A stretch of DNA of 64,000 nt from Bacillus sp. 1780r2a1 (GCA_024134725.1 CP099863.1:4089258-4153257), one strand, 5' to 3'. Shown: positions 52,463 to 62,039, counted from the first letter of the stretch. Numbers and translations are program-made. The notes: generated by a model not told the origin, from the letters alone.

Positions 52463-53962
52463 CTACATTCCAATTTGAGTATTTTCTTTTTTACGCTTTA
52501 AGCTCCCTCTCCATGCAGGTACTACTATCGCTAAAATTGTTAGCACAATCAGTGACATGGCCAACGGACTGGTTAAGAAGATATTCCATGATCCACCTGA
52601 AATTGTTAACGATTGACGAAGCGAGTTTTCCATCATTCCACCTAAAATAAAAGCTAGGATAAACGGTGCTGCTGGAAACGCAAAGATTCTCATCAAGTAA
52701 CCTAAGATTCCAAACAAAACGAGGAGATATAAATCAAACGTGCTGAAACTTACTGCATATACTCCCACTAAGCTTGAAATAATAACGAGTGAAATTAAAA
52801 GTGGACGTGGTACTTTTAAAATTTTCACAAAGTATGGTATCAACGGAAGGTTTAAAATTAACAAAAATACGTTTCCGATATACATACTCGCAATGATTCC
52901 CCAAAACACAGATGGATTTTCTGTCATGAGTAATGGACCAGGTTGAACACCTAAAACAAGAAATGCTCCCAACATCACAGCTGTTGTTCCAGAGCCTGGA
53001 ATTCCTAGACTTAATAATGGTACAAACGCGCCGCTTGTTGCTGCATTATTCGCTGTTTCTGGTGCTGCTAAACCTTTGATAGATCCTTTTCCGAATTCTT
53101 CTGGCTTTTTAGCTAGCTTCTTTTCGGATATATAAGCCACAAAGGAAGAAATTGTTGCCCCTGCCCCCGGTAAAACCCCTAAGATAAAGCCAAGAAAGGA
53201 TTGTCTCGCCATAGGTCCGGCCATGTCTTTATAGTCTTGCTTACTTAACTTTAGACTACCGATATTATTTAATCCCTTTAGTTTTTGCTTACGGTTTAAG
53301 ATTAAGAAGCAAACTTCAGCCAAAGCAAATACGCCAAGCGCAATAATTAAAAAGTCAATTCCATCTAATAAATTCACACTGCCAAATGTAAATCTGCTCG
53401 TACCAGTTTGTGCATCAATTCCAATGGTCACCACCATAAAACCAACAACTGCTGAAATTAACGCTTTAATTGTTGAACCTTCCGATAGGCTAGCGATGGC
53501 CGTCAGCCCAAGGAGCATCAGTGCAAAGTATTCTGGAGGACCGAACACGATGGCCACGCTGGCCAGCATCGGTGCAAACATCATTAAAAGTATAACGCTA
53601 ACAGTCCCCCCAATAAATGAACAAATGGCTGAGATGGCTAACGCTTTACCTGCTTTTCCCTGTTGAGACATCGGATAACCATCGAATGATGCTGCAACCG
53701 TCCCTGCTACCCCAGGAGCATTTAACAAAATAGAAGATGTGGACCCACCATACATCGAGCCATAATAGACCCCTGCCATCATAACCAATGCACTTGTTGT
53801 ATCCATCCCATATGTGACCGGAATCATAATTGCAATTGCACTAATTGGCCCCAGACCGGGAATCATTCCAATAATTGTTCCGATAAAGACACCAATAAAG
53901 ACAAATAAGATAGCTTCCCAGCTAAAAGCGACTTGAAACCCCTGTATGATTCCTTCAAACAT
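52463..53962 (-). CDS. tctA: Tripartite tricarboxylate transporter, large permease TctA
   Basis: A 499-aa protein with about 11-12 helices. The TctA signature lies near the start: GTIIGMIPGLGPISAIAIMIP. A second repeat-like stretch is GFILGVLPGAGATISSF, with PETANNAATSGAFVPLLSLGIP afterwards. Together with TctB and the binding protein TctC it imports citrate or related tricarboxylates. It is the last gene of tctCBA on the minus strand. Confidence 0.92.
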   Translation of the reverse strand: MFEGIIQGFQVAFSWEAILFVFIGVFIGTIIGMIPGLGPISAIAIMIPVTYGMDTTSALVMMAGVYYGSMYGGSTSSILLNAPGVAGTVAASFDGYPMSQQGKAGKALAISAICSFIGGTVSVILLMMFAPMLASVAIVFGPPEYFALMLLGLTAIASLSEGSTIKALISAVVGFMVVTIGIDAQTGTSRFTFGSVNLLDGIDFLIIALGVFALAEVCFLILNRKQKLKGLNNIGSLKLSKQDYKDMAGPMARQSFLGFILGVLPGAGATISSFVAYISEKKLAKKPEEFGKGSIKGLAAPETANNAATSGAFVPLLSLGIPGSGTTAVMLGAFLVLGVQPGPLLMTENPSVFWGIIASMYIGNVFLLILNLPLIPYFVKILKVPRPLLISLVIISSLVGVYAVSFSTFDLYLLVLFGILGYLMRIFAFPAAPFILAFILGGMMENSLRQSLTISGGSWNIFLTSPLAMSLIVLTILAIVVPAWRGSLKRKKENTQIGM

Positions 53963-53988
53963 GACTCTCTTCCCCCTTTCCTACCTCT

Positions 53989-54447
53989 TTAAAATGGTAA
54001 AATGCCTGCTGGTAATCGAATAGCTAAGCCATAGTTGAATAAAACATAAGAACCAAGAGAAAAAATACAGGCTGTTAAAATATTGGCCATCCAGTTTTTA
54101 TAGCCGAGAAAGCGGGAACAGAAAATAATAAAGACCGTTGTCATAATAACGAATCCCACTACTTCTAGTACGGTAATATAAGCTAAAATAAGAGCCATCA
54201 CCCCTAAAAGCATAAATAATTCATTCCGCTTAATAACACGCTTTTTCTTTTGCTCCTCTGTATCATTATCTGGGCTAAAAAAGAGAACAATAGCTAATAT
54301 AAACAAACAAAAGCCTAATATTTTTGGAATAAGATCTGAATCTACAGGAACAAACGCGTACTCAGGTAAACTAAATGCTAAAAATAAATAGACGACTGAT
54401 ATAATCATTAATGCTAAACCTAATCCCTTATTAACAGACCAGTTCAT
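53989..54447 (-). CDS. tctB: Tripartite tricarboxylate transporter, small permease TctB
   Basis: A 152-aa protein with four helices typical of TctB: short, weakly conserved, with a charged loop (DNDTEEQKKKRVIKRN) between helices 2 and 3. It lies between tctC (13 bases) and tctA (26 bases), and this position supports the assignment. Confidence 0.85.
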   Translation of the reverse strand: MNWSVNKGLGLALMIISVVYLFLAFSLPEYAFVPVDSDLIPKILGFCLFILAIVLFFSPDNDTEEQKKKRVIKRNELFMLLGVMALILAYITVLEVVGFVIMTTVFIIFCSRFLGYKNWMANILTACIFSLGSYVLFNYGLAIRLPAGILPF

Positions 54448-54460
54448 ACGATTACCTCCT

Positions 54461-55468
54461 TTATTCTTTTATAAATCCTAATTCTTTCAATAAAGTCTCT
54501 AACTCTTTTGATTGTTCATCTAAAAATACTTTAAATTCTTCACTGTCCATGTATTGTTCATCCCAGCCGTAAGATTCACGAACCTTTGCAAATGACTTTG
54601 AATCTGACGCTTTCTTAAAGATTTGTTGATAATACTCTAATTGCTCTTTTGTCATATTAGGAGGTCCAAAAATACCACGCCAAACAATAAACTCTGTGTC
54701 AATCCCTTGTTCTTTCCCTGTTGGTAAAGTACCTAAAAATTTATCTCCTTTTAGTCTTTCGGGTGACGTGATACCCAGAACCTTCATTTTTCCAGCTCGT
54801 GCTTGTTCAGCTGCGTCTAATACACCGGTTGAAACGACATCTACACTACCATTTAAAACAGCTGTCATCGCTCCACCTTCTTGGTCAGAAATGTAACGAA
54901 TTTTTGTAATATCAACCCCTGCTGCGTTTGCAAACAATATAAACTGCATATGATCCATGCTTCCCGGTGAAGAGTTTCCAATAACAGTTACTTTTTCTGG
55001 CGTTTTTCTCATCTCAGCAAAAAGCTCTTCTAAGTTATCCCAACGAGCATCATCACGGACTGCAAAAGCTCCGTAATCCGCAATTAAATTCGCAATAGGT
55101 GTAAAATCTTCATATCCATAAGGAGACTGTCCATTCAATGCGACAAAGTGTAGAGGTGGTGAACTAATAAAAAGATTATGAGGATCGTTGCGCTTGTGGA
55201 TGTACGCCCAGCCAACAGCGCCTCCTCCACCTGGCTTATTTACAACTCCAAATCCTTTGTTTGCTAAGTTTTCTTCATCAATTGTACGTGCTAGCATACG
55301 TGCAGTAGTATCCCATCCTCCACCTGCTGCAGATGGCGCAATAATTTCAATAGATCGATCTGGCTCCCATTCTCCTTGTTCATTAACTTTTCCTTGTTGA
55401 ACTGGCATGGAACAGCCGGTTAATACAACTAAGCTTACACTAAGTAAAACTAACCATTTTTTAACCAA
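54461..55468 (-). CDS. tctC: Tricarboxylate-binding lipoprotein TctC
   Basis: A 335-aa Bug/TctC-family receptor. It starts at a TTG behind GGAGGCG, and a lipoprotein signal ends at LTGC. Family motifs include IEIIAPSAAGGGWDTTARMLAR, NKPGGGGAVGWAYIH and VTVIGNSSPGSMDHMQF. It captures the carboxylate outside the membrane for TctAB. It is the first gene of the operon. A cre-like site lies 53 bases before the start. The divergent order with a two-component system downstream suggests signal-dependent control. Confidence 0.9.
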   Translation of the reverse strand: MVKKWLVLLSVSLVVLTGCSMPVQQGKVNEQGEWEPDRSIEIIAPSAAGGGWDTTARMLARTIDEENLANKGFGVVNKPGGGGAVGWAYIHKRNDPHNLFISSPPLHFVALNGQSPYGYEDFTPIANLIADYGAFAVRDDARWDNLEELFAEMRKTPEKVTVIGNSSPGSMDHMQFILFANAAGVDITKIRYISDQEGGAMTAVLNGSVDVVSTGVLDAAEQARAGKMKVLGITSPERLKGDKFLGTLPTGKEQGIDTEFIVWRGIFGPPNMTKEQLEYYQQIFKKASDSKSFAKVRESYGWDEQYMDSEEFKVFLDEQSKELETLLKELGFIKE

Positions 55469-55520
55469 TGAAAGCGCCTCCTTTTTGTTTTTAACTAATT
55501 TTACCTACCGCACCCCTTTT

Positions 55521-55534
55521 TGTAACCGTTTTCT
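55521..55534 (-). promoter_or_regulatory. cre-like CcpA site upstream of tctC
   Basis: On the minus strand AGAAAACGGTTACA matches TGNAANCGNWWNCA at 13 of 14 positions. The surrounding 20 bases closely resemble the cre site before the 2HCT transporter gene. Confidence 0.6.
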
Positions 55535-55586
55535 TTTTAAAGTGTATTAAGTTTATTTTACAAATTAAGTTCATTTTGTTCACAAA

Positions 55587-55624
55587 AAGAAGCTTTCAAA
55601 GAATGGACTCTTTGAAAGCTTCTT
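55587..55624 (-). terminator. Terminator overlapping the stop of the CitB-type regulator
   Basis: A perfect 16-bp stem (AAGAAGCTTTCAAAGA / TCTTTGAAAGCTTCTT) with a six-base loop and a T run on the minus strand. Its upstream arm overlaps the stop codon. Confidence 0.9.
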
Positions 55625-56303
55625 ATTCGGAAGAAACAACATAGTATTTTCGCTCTGGTCTTCCAACAATCCCATATACCAGTTCAGCTTTTGCTTCACG
55701 AATAGAGATTAGATATTCTAGATATCGTCTTGAAGTAGTGCGAGAAGCGCCTAGAAGCTTGCCAAGCTCTTCTGCTGTAATTCCTTCTTTTTGCTGTTGT
55801 AATAATTCTCTTACTTTTTCTAAAGTTAATTGATCAATACCTTTTGGAAGATGATTTCCATCTATTTTTTTTATATTTTTAAATTGAAAAAGCTGATCTG
55901 CCATCGTTTGAGTAATTTTTTGCTGAGAATTTAAGACCAGATTATTTCTGCTTACTTTCTCAATCGCATCAGAAAGACGCTGAAGTTCAATTGGTTTGAC
56001 TAAATAATCAATGACACCAAGGTTATACGCATCTTTTAATATGCTTATATCTGTTGCAGCTGTGATTAATATTACCTGTACAGTTAAACATTCTTCTTTC
56101 AGTTGGTGAATTAAGTCTATTCCTGTTTGATCTGGCAGATATACGTCTAATAAAATTAAATCAGGTTGCCAGTTCTTTAGTTCCAGTAGGGTTTCTTTTG
56201 CCGTTGCAACGGTTTTTACTTCGTTTACTTGCTTTAAGCTTTTTACATACTGACAGTGAATATCTGCTACTCTGTAATCATCTTCTGCAATTAAAACATT
56301 CAT
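55623..56303 (-). CDS. CitB/DctR-type response regulator
   Basis: A 226-aa protein. ATG 56303 is chosen because AGGAG lies nine bases upstream; a longer frame overlaps the kinase gene. The receiver domain (1 to about 118) has the phospho-acceptor Asp in DLILLDVYLPDQTG and K in DYLVKPIE. The C-terminal helix-turn-helix (GITAEELGKLLGASRTTSRR ... VGRPERKYYV) is the CitB/CitT/MalR type. It probably activates tctCBA or the 2HCT transporter gene on a carboxylate signal. It follows the kinase with a one-base gap. Confidence 0.88.
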   Translation of the reverse strand: MNVLIAEDDYRVADIHCQYVKSLKQVNEVKTVATAKETLLELKNWQPDLILLDVYLPDQTGIDLIHQLKEECLTVQVILITAATDISILKDAYNLGVIDYLVKPIELQRLSDAIEKVSRNNLVLNSQQKITQTMADQLFQFKNIKKIDGNHLPKGIDQLTLEKVRELLQQQKEGITAEELGKLLGASRTTSRRYLEYLISIREAKAELVYGIVGRPERKYYVVSSE

Positions 56304-56304
56304 A

Positions 56305-57891
56305 TCATGTCGCTCCTGTTTTTGGTATATGTATGTGAACAACAGTCCCGTGTGGCTGGTTTTTTGATAGATAGATCGTTCCATTTAGTTCATCTAAAGC
56401 AGCTTTCACAAGAGCTAACCCAAAACCCCTATGTCCCCCTGCTTTTGTAGTATAACCTTCATTAAAAACAAGGTTTAAATCTTTATTTTTAATACCGCTA
56501 CCGTTGTCTCCTAACTCAATAATTAGTTCACCATCTACATCTGTTAGAAACAAATCGACGAGCGGTTCTGTTTGTTCTGCTACAGCGTCAAACGCATTAT
56601 CAATAATATTTCCTAATATAGTGACTAAAGGTGCCGTCATTTTGGTCGGCCAAGTCTTGTGAACCATGCTATCTTCATCAATAACAAAATCAATTTTCTT
56701 TTCAGAGGCTTTTGAAAGCTTGCCAATCAAAACCGCTTGTATAGTTGAATCATTTACTCGTTCAAATAGTACACGTTCATATATTTTTTGCTGACCAATT
56801 TCTTCGTGAATGAATCGTTTAGCTTTTTCACCGTGTCCCAGCTGTAACCAGCCAGAAATAGCATAGAGCTTATTCGTATATTCATGAGTTTGCGCACGCA
56901 AATCTTGAGAATACTGTTGAACCTCTGATAAAGTGTTGAGCAGCTCTTGAACGTCAGATTTTTCTTGGAAACTTGCTACTTTGCCCGCGTAACTATCTTT
57001 GTCACCAATCATTTTATAGTGCACGAGCAGCGGCTTTTTATGGTAGATTGTTTCGTAGTGACCAACGGCTAGCTGATTCGCAAGCACGTTTGAAATTTCT
57101 GAGTTCCTTAAAGCTTTTCGAATTGGTTGGCCGATAATATTCTCTCTAATTCCAAGAATTTTTTTACCTGAATGGTTAATGAGCGTTACGTTCCCTTTTT
57201 GGTCTGTTGCAATTAACCCTTCATTCAGTGCTTCTAGAATAGCCTCCCTCTCTTTATACAATCTAGCAATTTGATAAGGCTCTAAACCAAATGTATCTCT
57301 GCGAATACTTCTCGCAAGCATAAAACTACCTACAACACCACTAATAAAAATAAAAGCAAGCCAAATTGAAAAAGCTGCAAGCCCTTGTCCAAATAAAGAG
57401 TCTACATAAGATAGCATAAAGCCGACAGATACAACGCCAATAATCCTATTATTTTCATCATAGATAGGTGATTTTCCCCTCACTGACATCCCAAGAGAGC
57501 CTTTTGCAAATGAAATATAGTTTTCTCCTTCAATAAGAGCTCGTTCATTGTCTCCACCAATCATCTTTTGACCAACCTTCTCTTTATGAGGATGAGTATA
57601 ACGAACTTCATCTGCATCACCAACTACAATAAATTCTGCACCTGATTGTTTTCTAATTCGCTCAATAAGCGGCTGAATAATTATAGCGTTTTCATTTTGT
57701 AGAATAACTTCCTTTACAAGTGGCATTTCTGAAACAGCAATTGCCGTTGTTAATGCTTTTTCTCCCATTAATTCACGCGTCTGTTTTCGTTCAAAATAAA
57801 CATATACAATGGTTACCATTAACATGATCATCGTAACCAAAATAGAAATCAAAAACATAAATTTACGCTCTAACGGCCAACGAGCCTTCAC
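56305..57891 (-). CDS. CitA/DcuS-type sensor histidine kinase
   Basis: A 528-aa kinase. It starts at a GTG behind GGGGGCG. It has a helix (about 10-30), an extracytoplasmic PAS-like sensor (to about 165) with the carboxylate-binding motifs FIVVGDADEVRYTHPHKEKV and GENYISFAKGSLGMSVRGKS, then a second helix. A cytoplasmic PAS (about 215-300) follows, then the kinase core with H in RAQTHEYTNKL and GHRGFGLALVKAALDEL. CitA-type sensors detect citrate or C4-dicarboxylates. The regulator gene follows directly. Confidence 0.9.
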   Translation of the reverse strand: MKARWPLERKFMFLISILVTMIMLMVTIVYVYFERKQTRELMGEKALTTAIAVSEMPLVKEVILQNENAIIIQPLIERIRKQSGAEFIVVGDADEVRYTHPHKEKVGQKMIGGDNERALIEGENYISFAKGSLGMSVRGKSPIYDENNRIIGVVSVGFMLSYVDSLFGQGLAAFSIWLAFIFISGVVGSFMLARSIRRDTFGLEPYQIARLYKEREAILEALNEGLIATDQKGNVTLINHSGKKILGIRENIIGQPIRKALRNSEISNVLANQLAVGHYETIYHKKPLLVHYKMIGDKDSYAGKVASFQEKSDVQELLNTLSEVQQYSQDLRAQTHEYTNKLYAISGWLQLGHGEKAKRFIHEEIGQQKIYERVLFERVNDSTIQAVLIGKLSKASEKKIDFVIDEDSMVHKTWPTKMTAPLVTILGNIIDNAFDAVAEQTEPLVDLFLTDVDGELIIELGDNGSGIKNKDLNLVFNEGYTTKAGGHRGFGLALVKAALDELNGTIYLSKNQPHGTVVHIHIPKTGAT

Positions 57892-57991
57892 TTTGCAACG
57901 CCCCCTACTATTTTAGTATAACGAGAGATGCAGCTAATTGGTAGTCTTAGTTAGAATTATCTGATTATTTTAAACCTTGGTTATTTAGTTT

Positions 57992-58039
57992 ATAAAAAAA
58001 CCTTACTAATAAACAGAAGTTGCTTTGTTTTTAGTAAGG
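57992..58039 (-). terminator. Terminator of the 153-aa membrane-anchored protein gene
   Basis: A nine-bp stem CCTTACTAA / TTAGTAAGG with further pairing inside (AAACA / TGTTT), followed on the minus strand by a run of seven T residues. Confidence 0.75.
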
Positions 58040-58119
58040 AGAACATATTCTTATATAGACTTTTCATTGTGTCGATATAAAAAATTCATTTTAACTTTCA
58101 TTATTTTATTTAATACTTT

Positions 58120-58581
58120 TTAATACTCTTGAATATCAGTAATATACCATTCTCGGTCTTTTTTCTTCAGAAAAAAGATAATGTTTTCGTTCTCAGTTGC
58201 TTCATCTTCACTGATTGAAATTTGTGTATATACTTTTGCTTCACTATGTAATAAATCCATGTCAGTTGACTGTATATAAGCGTCCATTCGGGAGCCTGTA
58301 TACCCTAAAAGACTCTCTGAAATAGGTAGGAAATCCATTAACAACTCGCTCGCATCTATTCCTAATGTTGCCTCACTAATTTTCCCTGCAAAGCTCATCG
58401 CACTTTTCATTTGATTAACTTCTTGATTGTCAAACATTCCAATCATTGCTCGCACATTTTGATGATTGTAAGCTGATACGAAATCATTTACCTTGTCCTC
58501 TGGTTTATTGAAATATCCCATATAAAAAAGAAATACTCCAGCACACACAACTATTAATAAAATTTTTTTCCACTTAAACAT
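58120..58581 (-). CDS. Hypothetical membrane-anchored protein
   Basis: A 153-aa protein I do not recognise. A single N-terminal helix (residues 7-24, ILLIVVCAGVFLFYMGYF) precedes an extracytoplasmic domain with a mixed alpha/beta pattern. The C-terminus (INIIFFLKKKDREWYITDIQEY-like ending) resembles the last strands of NTF2-like or DUF4878-type domains, which often end with a WYITDI motif; this fold guess is weak. It has its own terminator. No function can be assigned from the neighbours. Confidence 0.6.
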   Translation of the reverse strand: MFKWKKILLIVVCAGVFLFYMGYFNKPEDKVNDFVSAYNHQNVRAMIGMFDNQEVNQMKSAMSFAGKISEATLGIDASELLMDFLPISESLLGYTGSRMDAYIQSTDMDLLHSEAKVYTQISISEDEATENENIIFFLKKKDREWYITDIQEY

Positions 58582-58910
58582 GTCTTAACGCGTTAGCTCT
58601 CCAATCTCCAATAGTATATTAGAACTACTTGATAGTCATTTTTCAACCTAGGCTATCTAAATTTAAAGAATGTTTTACGGCTTTATAACTTGATAAATTA
58701 TTTCCTAACAGAAATGTTTAAGTTCATAAAAATCCTTTTAATATAAGTGTTCTTTATTAAATATAACTAATTATTTTATAGTAAGCAACGACTTCTTTTC
58801 CTTTAAAATCATAATTATAAAGTTTTTCATACATACTATTTCTAGTATTCATGTATCAATTAACTTAATCCAAAAGGGTATCAATATACCTATTACCAAT
58901 TTAAAGAATG
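58582..58910. other. AT-rich intergenic region with nothing recognised
   Basis: About 330 bases of very AT-rich DNA between the hypothetical gene and the 2HCT terminator. There is no reading frame with a ribosome binding site and no structured RNA that I can see. Confidence 0.4.
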
Positions 58911-58948
58911 AGAAAATCCTCCAGCATATCTAAACAAGCTAGAGGATT
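58911..58948 (-). terminator. Terminator of the 2HCT transporter gene
   Basis: AATCCTCTAGC / GCTGGAGGATT on the minus strand with one mismatch, a loop of about 12 bases and a following T-rich stretch. It lies 80 bases past the stop codon. Confidence 0.65.
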
Positions 58949-59029
58949 AATAAGAGAATAAATATTAGTTGTAAAAAAGATTTTACTTCTTACTATCTGA
59001 ATAAAAATAACAAAGGTATAACCCAGCCT

Positions 59030-60355
59030 TTACATAAAGAGTGGAATAATTAAACCTGTTAACAATAAGATTAGAGCACCACCTAATCTAGAAGCGATTT
59101 GTGCAAATGGCATGAGCTGCATACGCTTAGAGGCTGAAAGAACGGCTACGTCACCAGTTCCCCCCATATTAGCCATACATAAACCTGCACATATCGCTGA
59201 TTCAATTGGGTAAAATCCAACTAATCGTCCAAGCAGTGCTGCTCCAATTACGGCACCTAATACAACGCCTGCTACTAGTAAGATATACTGCAGGCTTAGT
59301 GCTTCTAACACGGCATTTAAATCCGTATACGCTACACCAATTCCAAACAGTAAAGCGAGTGTCCATGTTTTAGCAACGAATTGATACCATTGGCTCGCAC
59401 CTTCTACAACATTTTCAGGTATTAAGTTTGCAATTTTAGCAACTGCAACAAGAATAATCATCAAAGCATATGGATGAAGCGGAATAATTGCGCCTAATAA
59501 ATGGCCACACGCAAAGAATAATAGAGCAGCTAGTAACCCAATTCCCATTTTCGAGATATCAAACTTTGATTTCTTTTCTTCTATTTTTAAGCCCGGGATA
59601 AGCTGGCCGTTTCCTGATAATGAAGGAATTTTATTACCTAAACTGTTTAGTAAACTTGCAAAGATAATGGCAAATACATTACCTAATGCTAATGCAGGAA
59701 CAAGAATTGAAATATAATAACTTGGTGAATTTCCAAGTGATTCAGAATAAACCTGAGCCATCGGAATTGCTCCAGCTCCCATTCCTCCACCTAGGATTGG
59801 AAGAGTAATAACTAAGATAGCGTCTCGAATTGAAAAACCAATGAGTGCTCCTACCAAACCTGCAATAACCATAGCTCCAATCACTGCACCAAAGATTGGA
59901 ACAAAATAGCGAACACCAATCTTAATGAGTACTTTTGAATCCATTCCTAAAATACTACCCGTAATTAAAGCAGCAATATAAAAGTCTAAAAATCCAGCAG
60001 TGGTCATAAACTCCGTTACATTTGTCGTTACGGTTTCAGGTAAAAGCCCACTGTATACCATATAAGCGGAACCGAAGATAGCAACAATAGCGCCTCCACC
60101 TAAGTATGATTTAATGATTGGCAAACGATCTCCAATCCAACCTAAAGCTTCACCAAATACAACCATGACAAGTAAACTTCCAATCATTCCAGCAGGTAGA
60201 TTACCTGTATAAACCGTTACAACTGTGATAGCTAAAAACAAAGCAAACCATAAGATGGGCATTCCCATAATTGTTGGCTGCATATTGTTTTGCGAAAGGT
60301 CATATACCTTTGGCTTTTGATCTAAGACATCTGATTTTCTCAATGGCTTTTCCAT
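59030..60355 (-). CDS. 2-hydroxycarboxylate transporter (2HCT family, CimH-like)
   Basis: A 441-aa transporter. ATG 60355 follows GGGGGAT; the longer frame lacks a site. It has about 11 helices and two reentrant-loop motifs of the 2HCT family: PILGGGMGAGAIPMAQVYSE and CMANMGGTGDVAVLSASKRM. The conserved C-terminal Arg is in QIASRLGGALIL. The family imports citrate or malate with sodium or protons; B. subtilis CimH is closest in pattern. It lies upstream of the carboxylate-sensing kinase, and a perfect cre precedes it. Confidence 0.88.
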   Translation of the reverse strand: MEKPLRKSDVLDQKPKVYDLSQNNMQPTIMGMPILWFALFLAITVVTVYTGNLPAGMIGSLLVMVVFGEALGWIGDRLPIIKSYLGGGAIVAIFGSAYMVYSGLLPETVTTNVTEFMTTAGFLDFYIAALITGSILGMDSKVLIKIGVRYFVPIFGAVIGAMVIAGLVGALIGFSIRDAILVITLPILGGGMGAGAIPMAQVYSESLGNSPSYYISILVPALALGNVFAIIFASLLNSLGNKIPSLSGNGQLIPGLKIEEKKSKFDISKMGIGLLAALLFFACGHLLGAIIPLHPYALMIILVAVAKIANLIPENVVEGASQWYQFVAKTWTLALLFGIGVAYTDLNAVLEALSLQYILLVAGVVLGAVIGAALLGRLVGFYPIESAICAGLCMANMGGTGDVAVLSASKRMQLMPFAQIASRLGGALILLLTGLIIPLFM

Positions 60356-60372
60356 ACGCTTTATCCCCCTTT

Positions 60373-60386
60373 TGTAATCGTTTTCA
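60373..60386 (-). promoter_or_regulatory. cre (CcpA) site upstream of the 2HCT gene
   Basis: On the minus strand TGAAAACGATTACA matches TGNAANCGNWWNCA at every position. It lies 18 bases before the start codon. Confidence 0.75.
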
Positions 60387-60490
60387 AGTTGACTTATAGA
60401 CATTCTAAATGATTTTTAACAAGCGTTGATAGATTATGAAACTTATTAAAGTTTTGTAATTAAAAAAAGTAAAATTAATGAAATATAAAT

Positions 60491-60528
60491 AAAAAAGCCA
60501 TTTGAAAAAATCTTCAAATGGCTTTTTT
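60491..60528 (-). terminator. metQ terminator
   Basis: AAAAAAGCCATTTGA / TCAAATGGCTTTTTT with a loop of about eight bases and a T run. The stem is perfect. Confidence 0.9.
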
Positions 60529-60530
60529 AT

Positions 60531-61361
60531 TTATTTAAAGGCTGGAATCGCTGTTTCGTCGTACTTTTCTTCTAAGAATTTACGAACTTCTGGGCTTGTC
60601 ATTGCTTCAGCTAGCTTCTTAATTGCATCTGAATCAGCGTTATCTTTGCGCGCCACTAAGGTAATCGCAAAATCATTGTCTACTCCTTCAGTAAGAAGTG
60701 CATCACTTTTTGGGGTTAAGCCAAGAGGTGCAGCATAAGCTGGCGTCATGACTACCGCATCTGCATCATCATACATTCTCGATAGCATTAATAAATCAAC
60801 TTCTTTAAACTGAAGGTTTTTTGGATTCTCTTTAATGTCGGCCTTCGTATAATACGTATCTTTCTTCTCACCTAACTTGATAACCTCATGCTGTGCAAGC
60901 AAAGAAAGCGAACGATCAATGTTAGAAACATCATTAGCAATGGCCACAGTCGCACCATCAGGTAATTCTTCCACTGACTTGTAGTTCTTCGAATATACAC
61001 CATAGTTTGCAAAATAAATTGGCTCAACAGCTACTAATTCTGCGTTGTTATTACGATTAAATTCTTTCATATACGGCACATGTTGAAAGAAGTTTGCATC
61101 TACTTCTCCAGCTGCAAGCACGCTATTTGGCTGTACGTTGTCACTTAAGACTTCTACTTGTAAGTTAATTCCTTCTTCCTTTAGCTTTGGCTTTACAAGG
61201 TCTAAAATCTCTGTCATTGGTGGTATTAAAGAAGCTACTTTTAACGTCACTTCTTCTCCATCTTGTCCTTGCTTATTTTTATTTTCCTTTGCTTCGTTTG
61301 GTTGGCCACAACCACTTAATGCTACAACAAGCACCAACATAAAAAAGAATAGTTTTTTCAT
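60531..61361 (-). CDS. metQ: MetQ-family substrate-binding lipoprotein
   Basis: A 276-aa NlpA-family binding protein. ATG 61361 follows GGAGGAAAAA. The lipobox is LSGC near residue 19. Family segments: LKVASLIPPMTEILDLVKPK, VDANFFQHVPYMKEFN and ATVAIANDVSNIDRSLSLL. It delivers methionine or a methionine-like compound to the MetNP transporter. The last gene of the three-gene operon; the permease gene ends 16 bases upstream. Confidence 0.88.
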   Translation of the reverse strand: MKKLFFFMLVLVVALSGCGQPNEAKENKNKQGQDGEEVTLKVASLIPPMTEILDLVKPKLKEEGINLQVEVLSDNVQPNSVLAAGEVDANFFQHVPYMKEFNRNNNAELVAVEPIYFANYGVYSKNYKSVEELPDGATVAIANDVSNIDRSLSLLAQHEVIKLGEKKDTYYTKADIKENPKNLQFKEVDLLMLSRMYDDADAVVMTPAYAAPLGLTPKSDALLTEGVDNDFAITLVARKDNADSDAIKKLAEAMTSPEVRKFLEEKYDETAIPAFK

Positions 61362-61376
61362 TTTTTCCTCCATTAC

Positions 61377-62039
61377 TTATCTTTTATCCAATACTCTGGC
61401 TACAGTCATTCCAATAAATTGAACAAACTGCACCAATACAATCATAATAATAATCATGTACATCATTAAATCTGTTTTAAATTGTTGATATCCATACCGA
61501 ATGGCAAAATCACCAATTCCTCCTCCACCAACAACTCCCATAATAGTGGAATACGAAATAAAGCTAATGATTGAGGTCGTCAGTCCAAGAATTAGGCCTG
61601 AACGTGCTTCTACATAAACAAACTTAAACATAATCTCTCGAATAGATGCCCCCATAGAAATTGCTGCTTCTATAACGCCTTTAGGCACATCTAACAGCGA
61701 TTGCTCCACAAGACGTGAATAGTGTGCAATCGCAATAATTGAGAGTGGAATTGTTGCTGCTGCTGTTCCAATTGCTGTCCCGAGGACAAACCGAGTAAAC
61801 GGTATGAGGAAGACGACTAGTAATAAAAATGGAAACGAACGAATCGTATTCACCAAGAGGTTTAAGGTTGAAAATATAAGCTGATTTTCAAGCAGTTGCC
61901 CCTTGCGACAAAGAAACAAAAAAGTGCCAACGGGAAGGCCGATGAAAACCGCAGCTACAATTGAAACACCCACCATGACAAAGGTTTCACCAATAGACTG
62001 CCAAATTTCAGTTTCGTATTGCGCCAAAACTTCAAGCAT
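61377..62039 (-). CDS. metP: MetP-type ABC permease
   Basis: A 220-aa permease with five helices, the usual MetI/MetP length. The EAA loop is VPKGVIEAAISMGASIREIM. The conserved VGGGGIGDFAIRYGYQ region follows. It overlaps the ATPase gene by eight bases, showing translational coupling. It forms the membrane channel of the importer. Confidence 0.9.
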   Translation of the reverse strand: MLEVLAQYETEIWQSIGETFVMVGVSIVAAVFIGLPVGTFLFLCRKGQLLENQLIFSTLNLLVNTIRSFPFLLLVVFLIPFTRFVLGTAIGTAAATIPLSIIAIAHYSRLVEQSLLDVPKGVIEAAISMGASIREIMFKFVYVEARSGLILGLTTSIISFISYSTIMGVVGGGGIGDFAIRYGYQQFKTDLMMYMIIIMIVLVQFVQFIGMTVARVLDKR

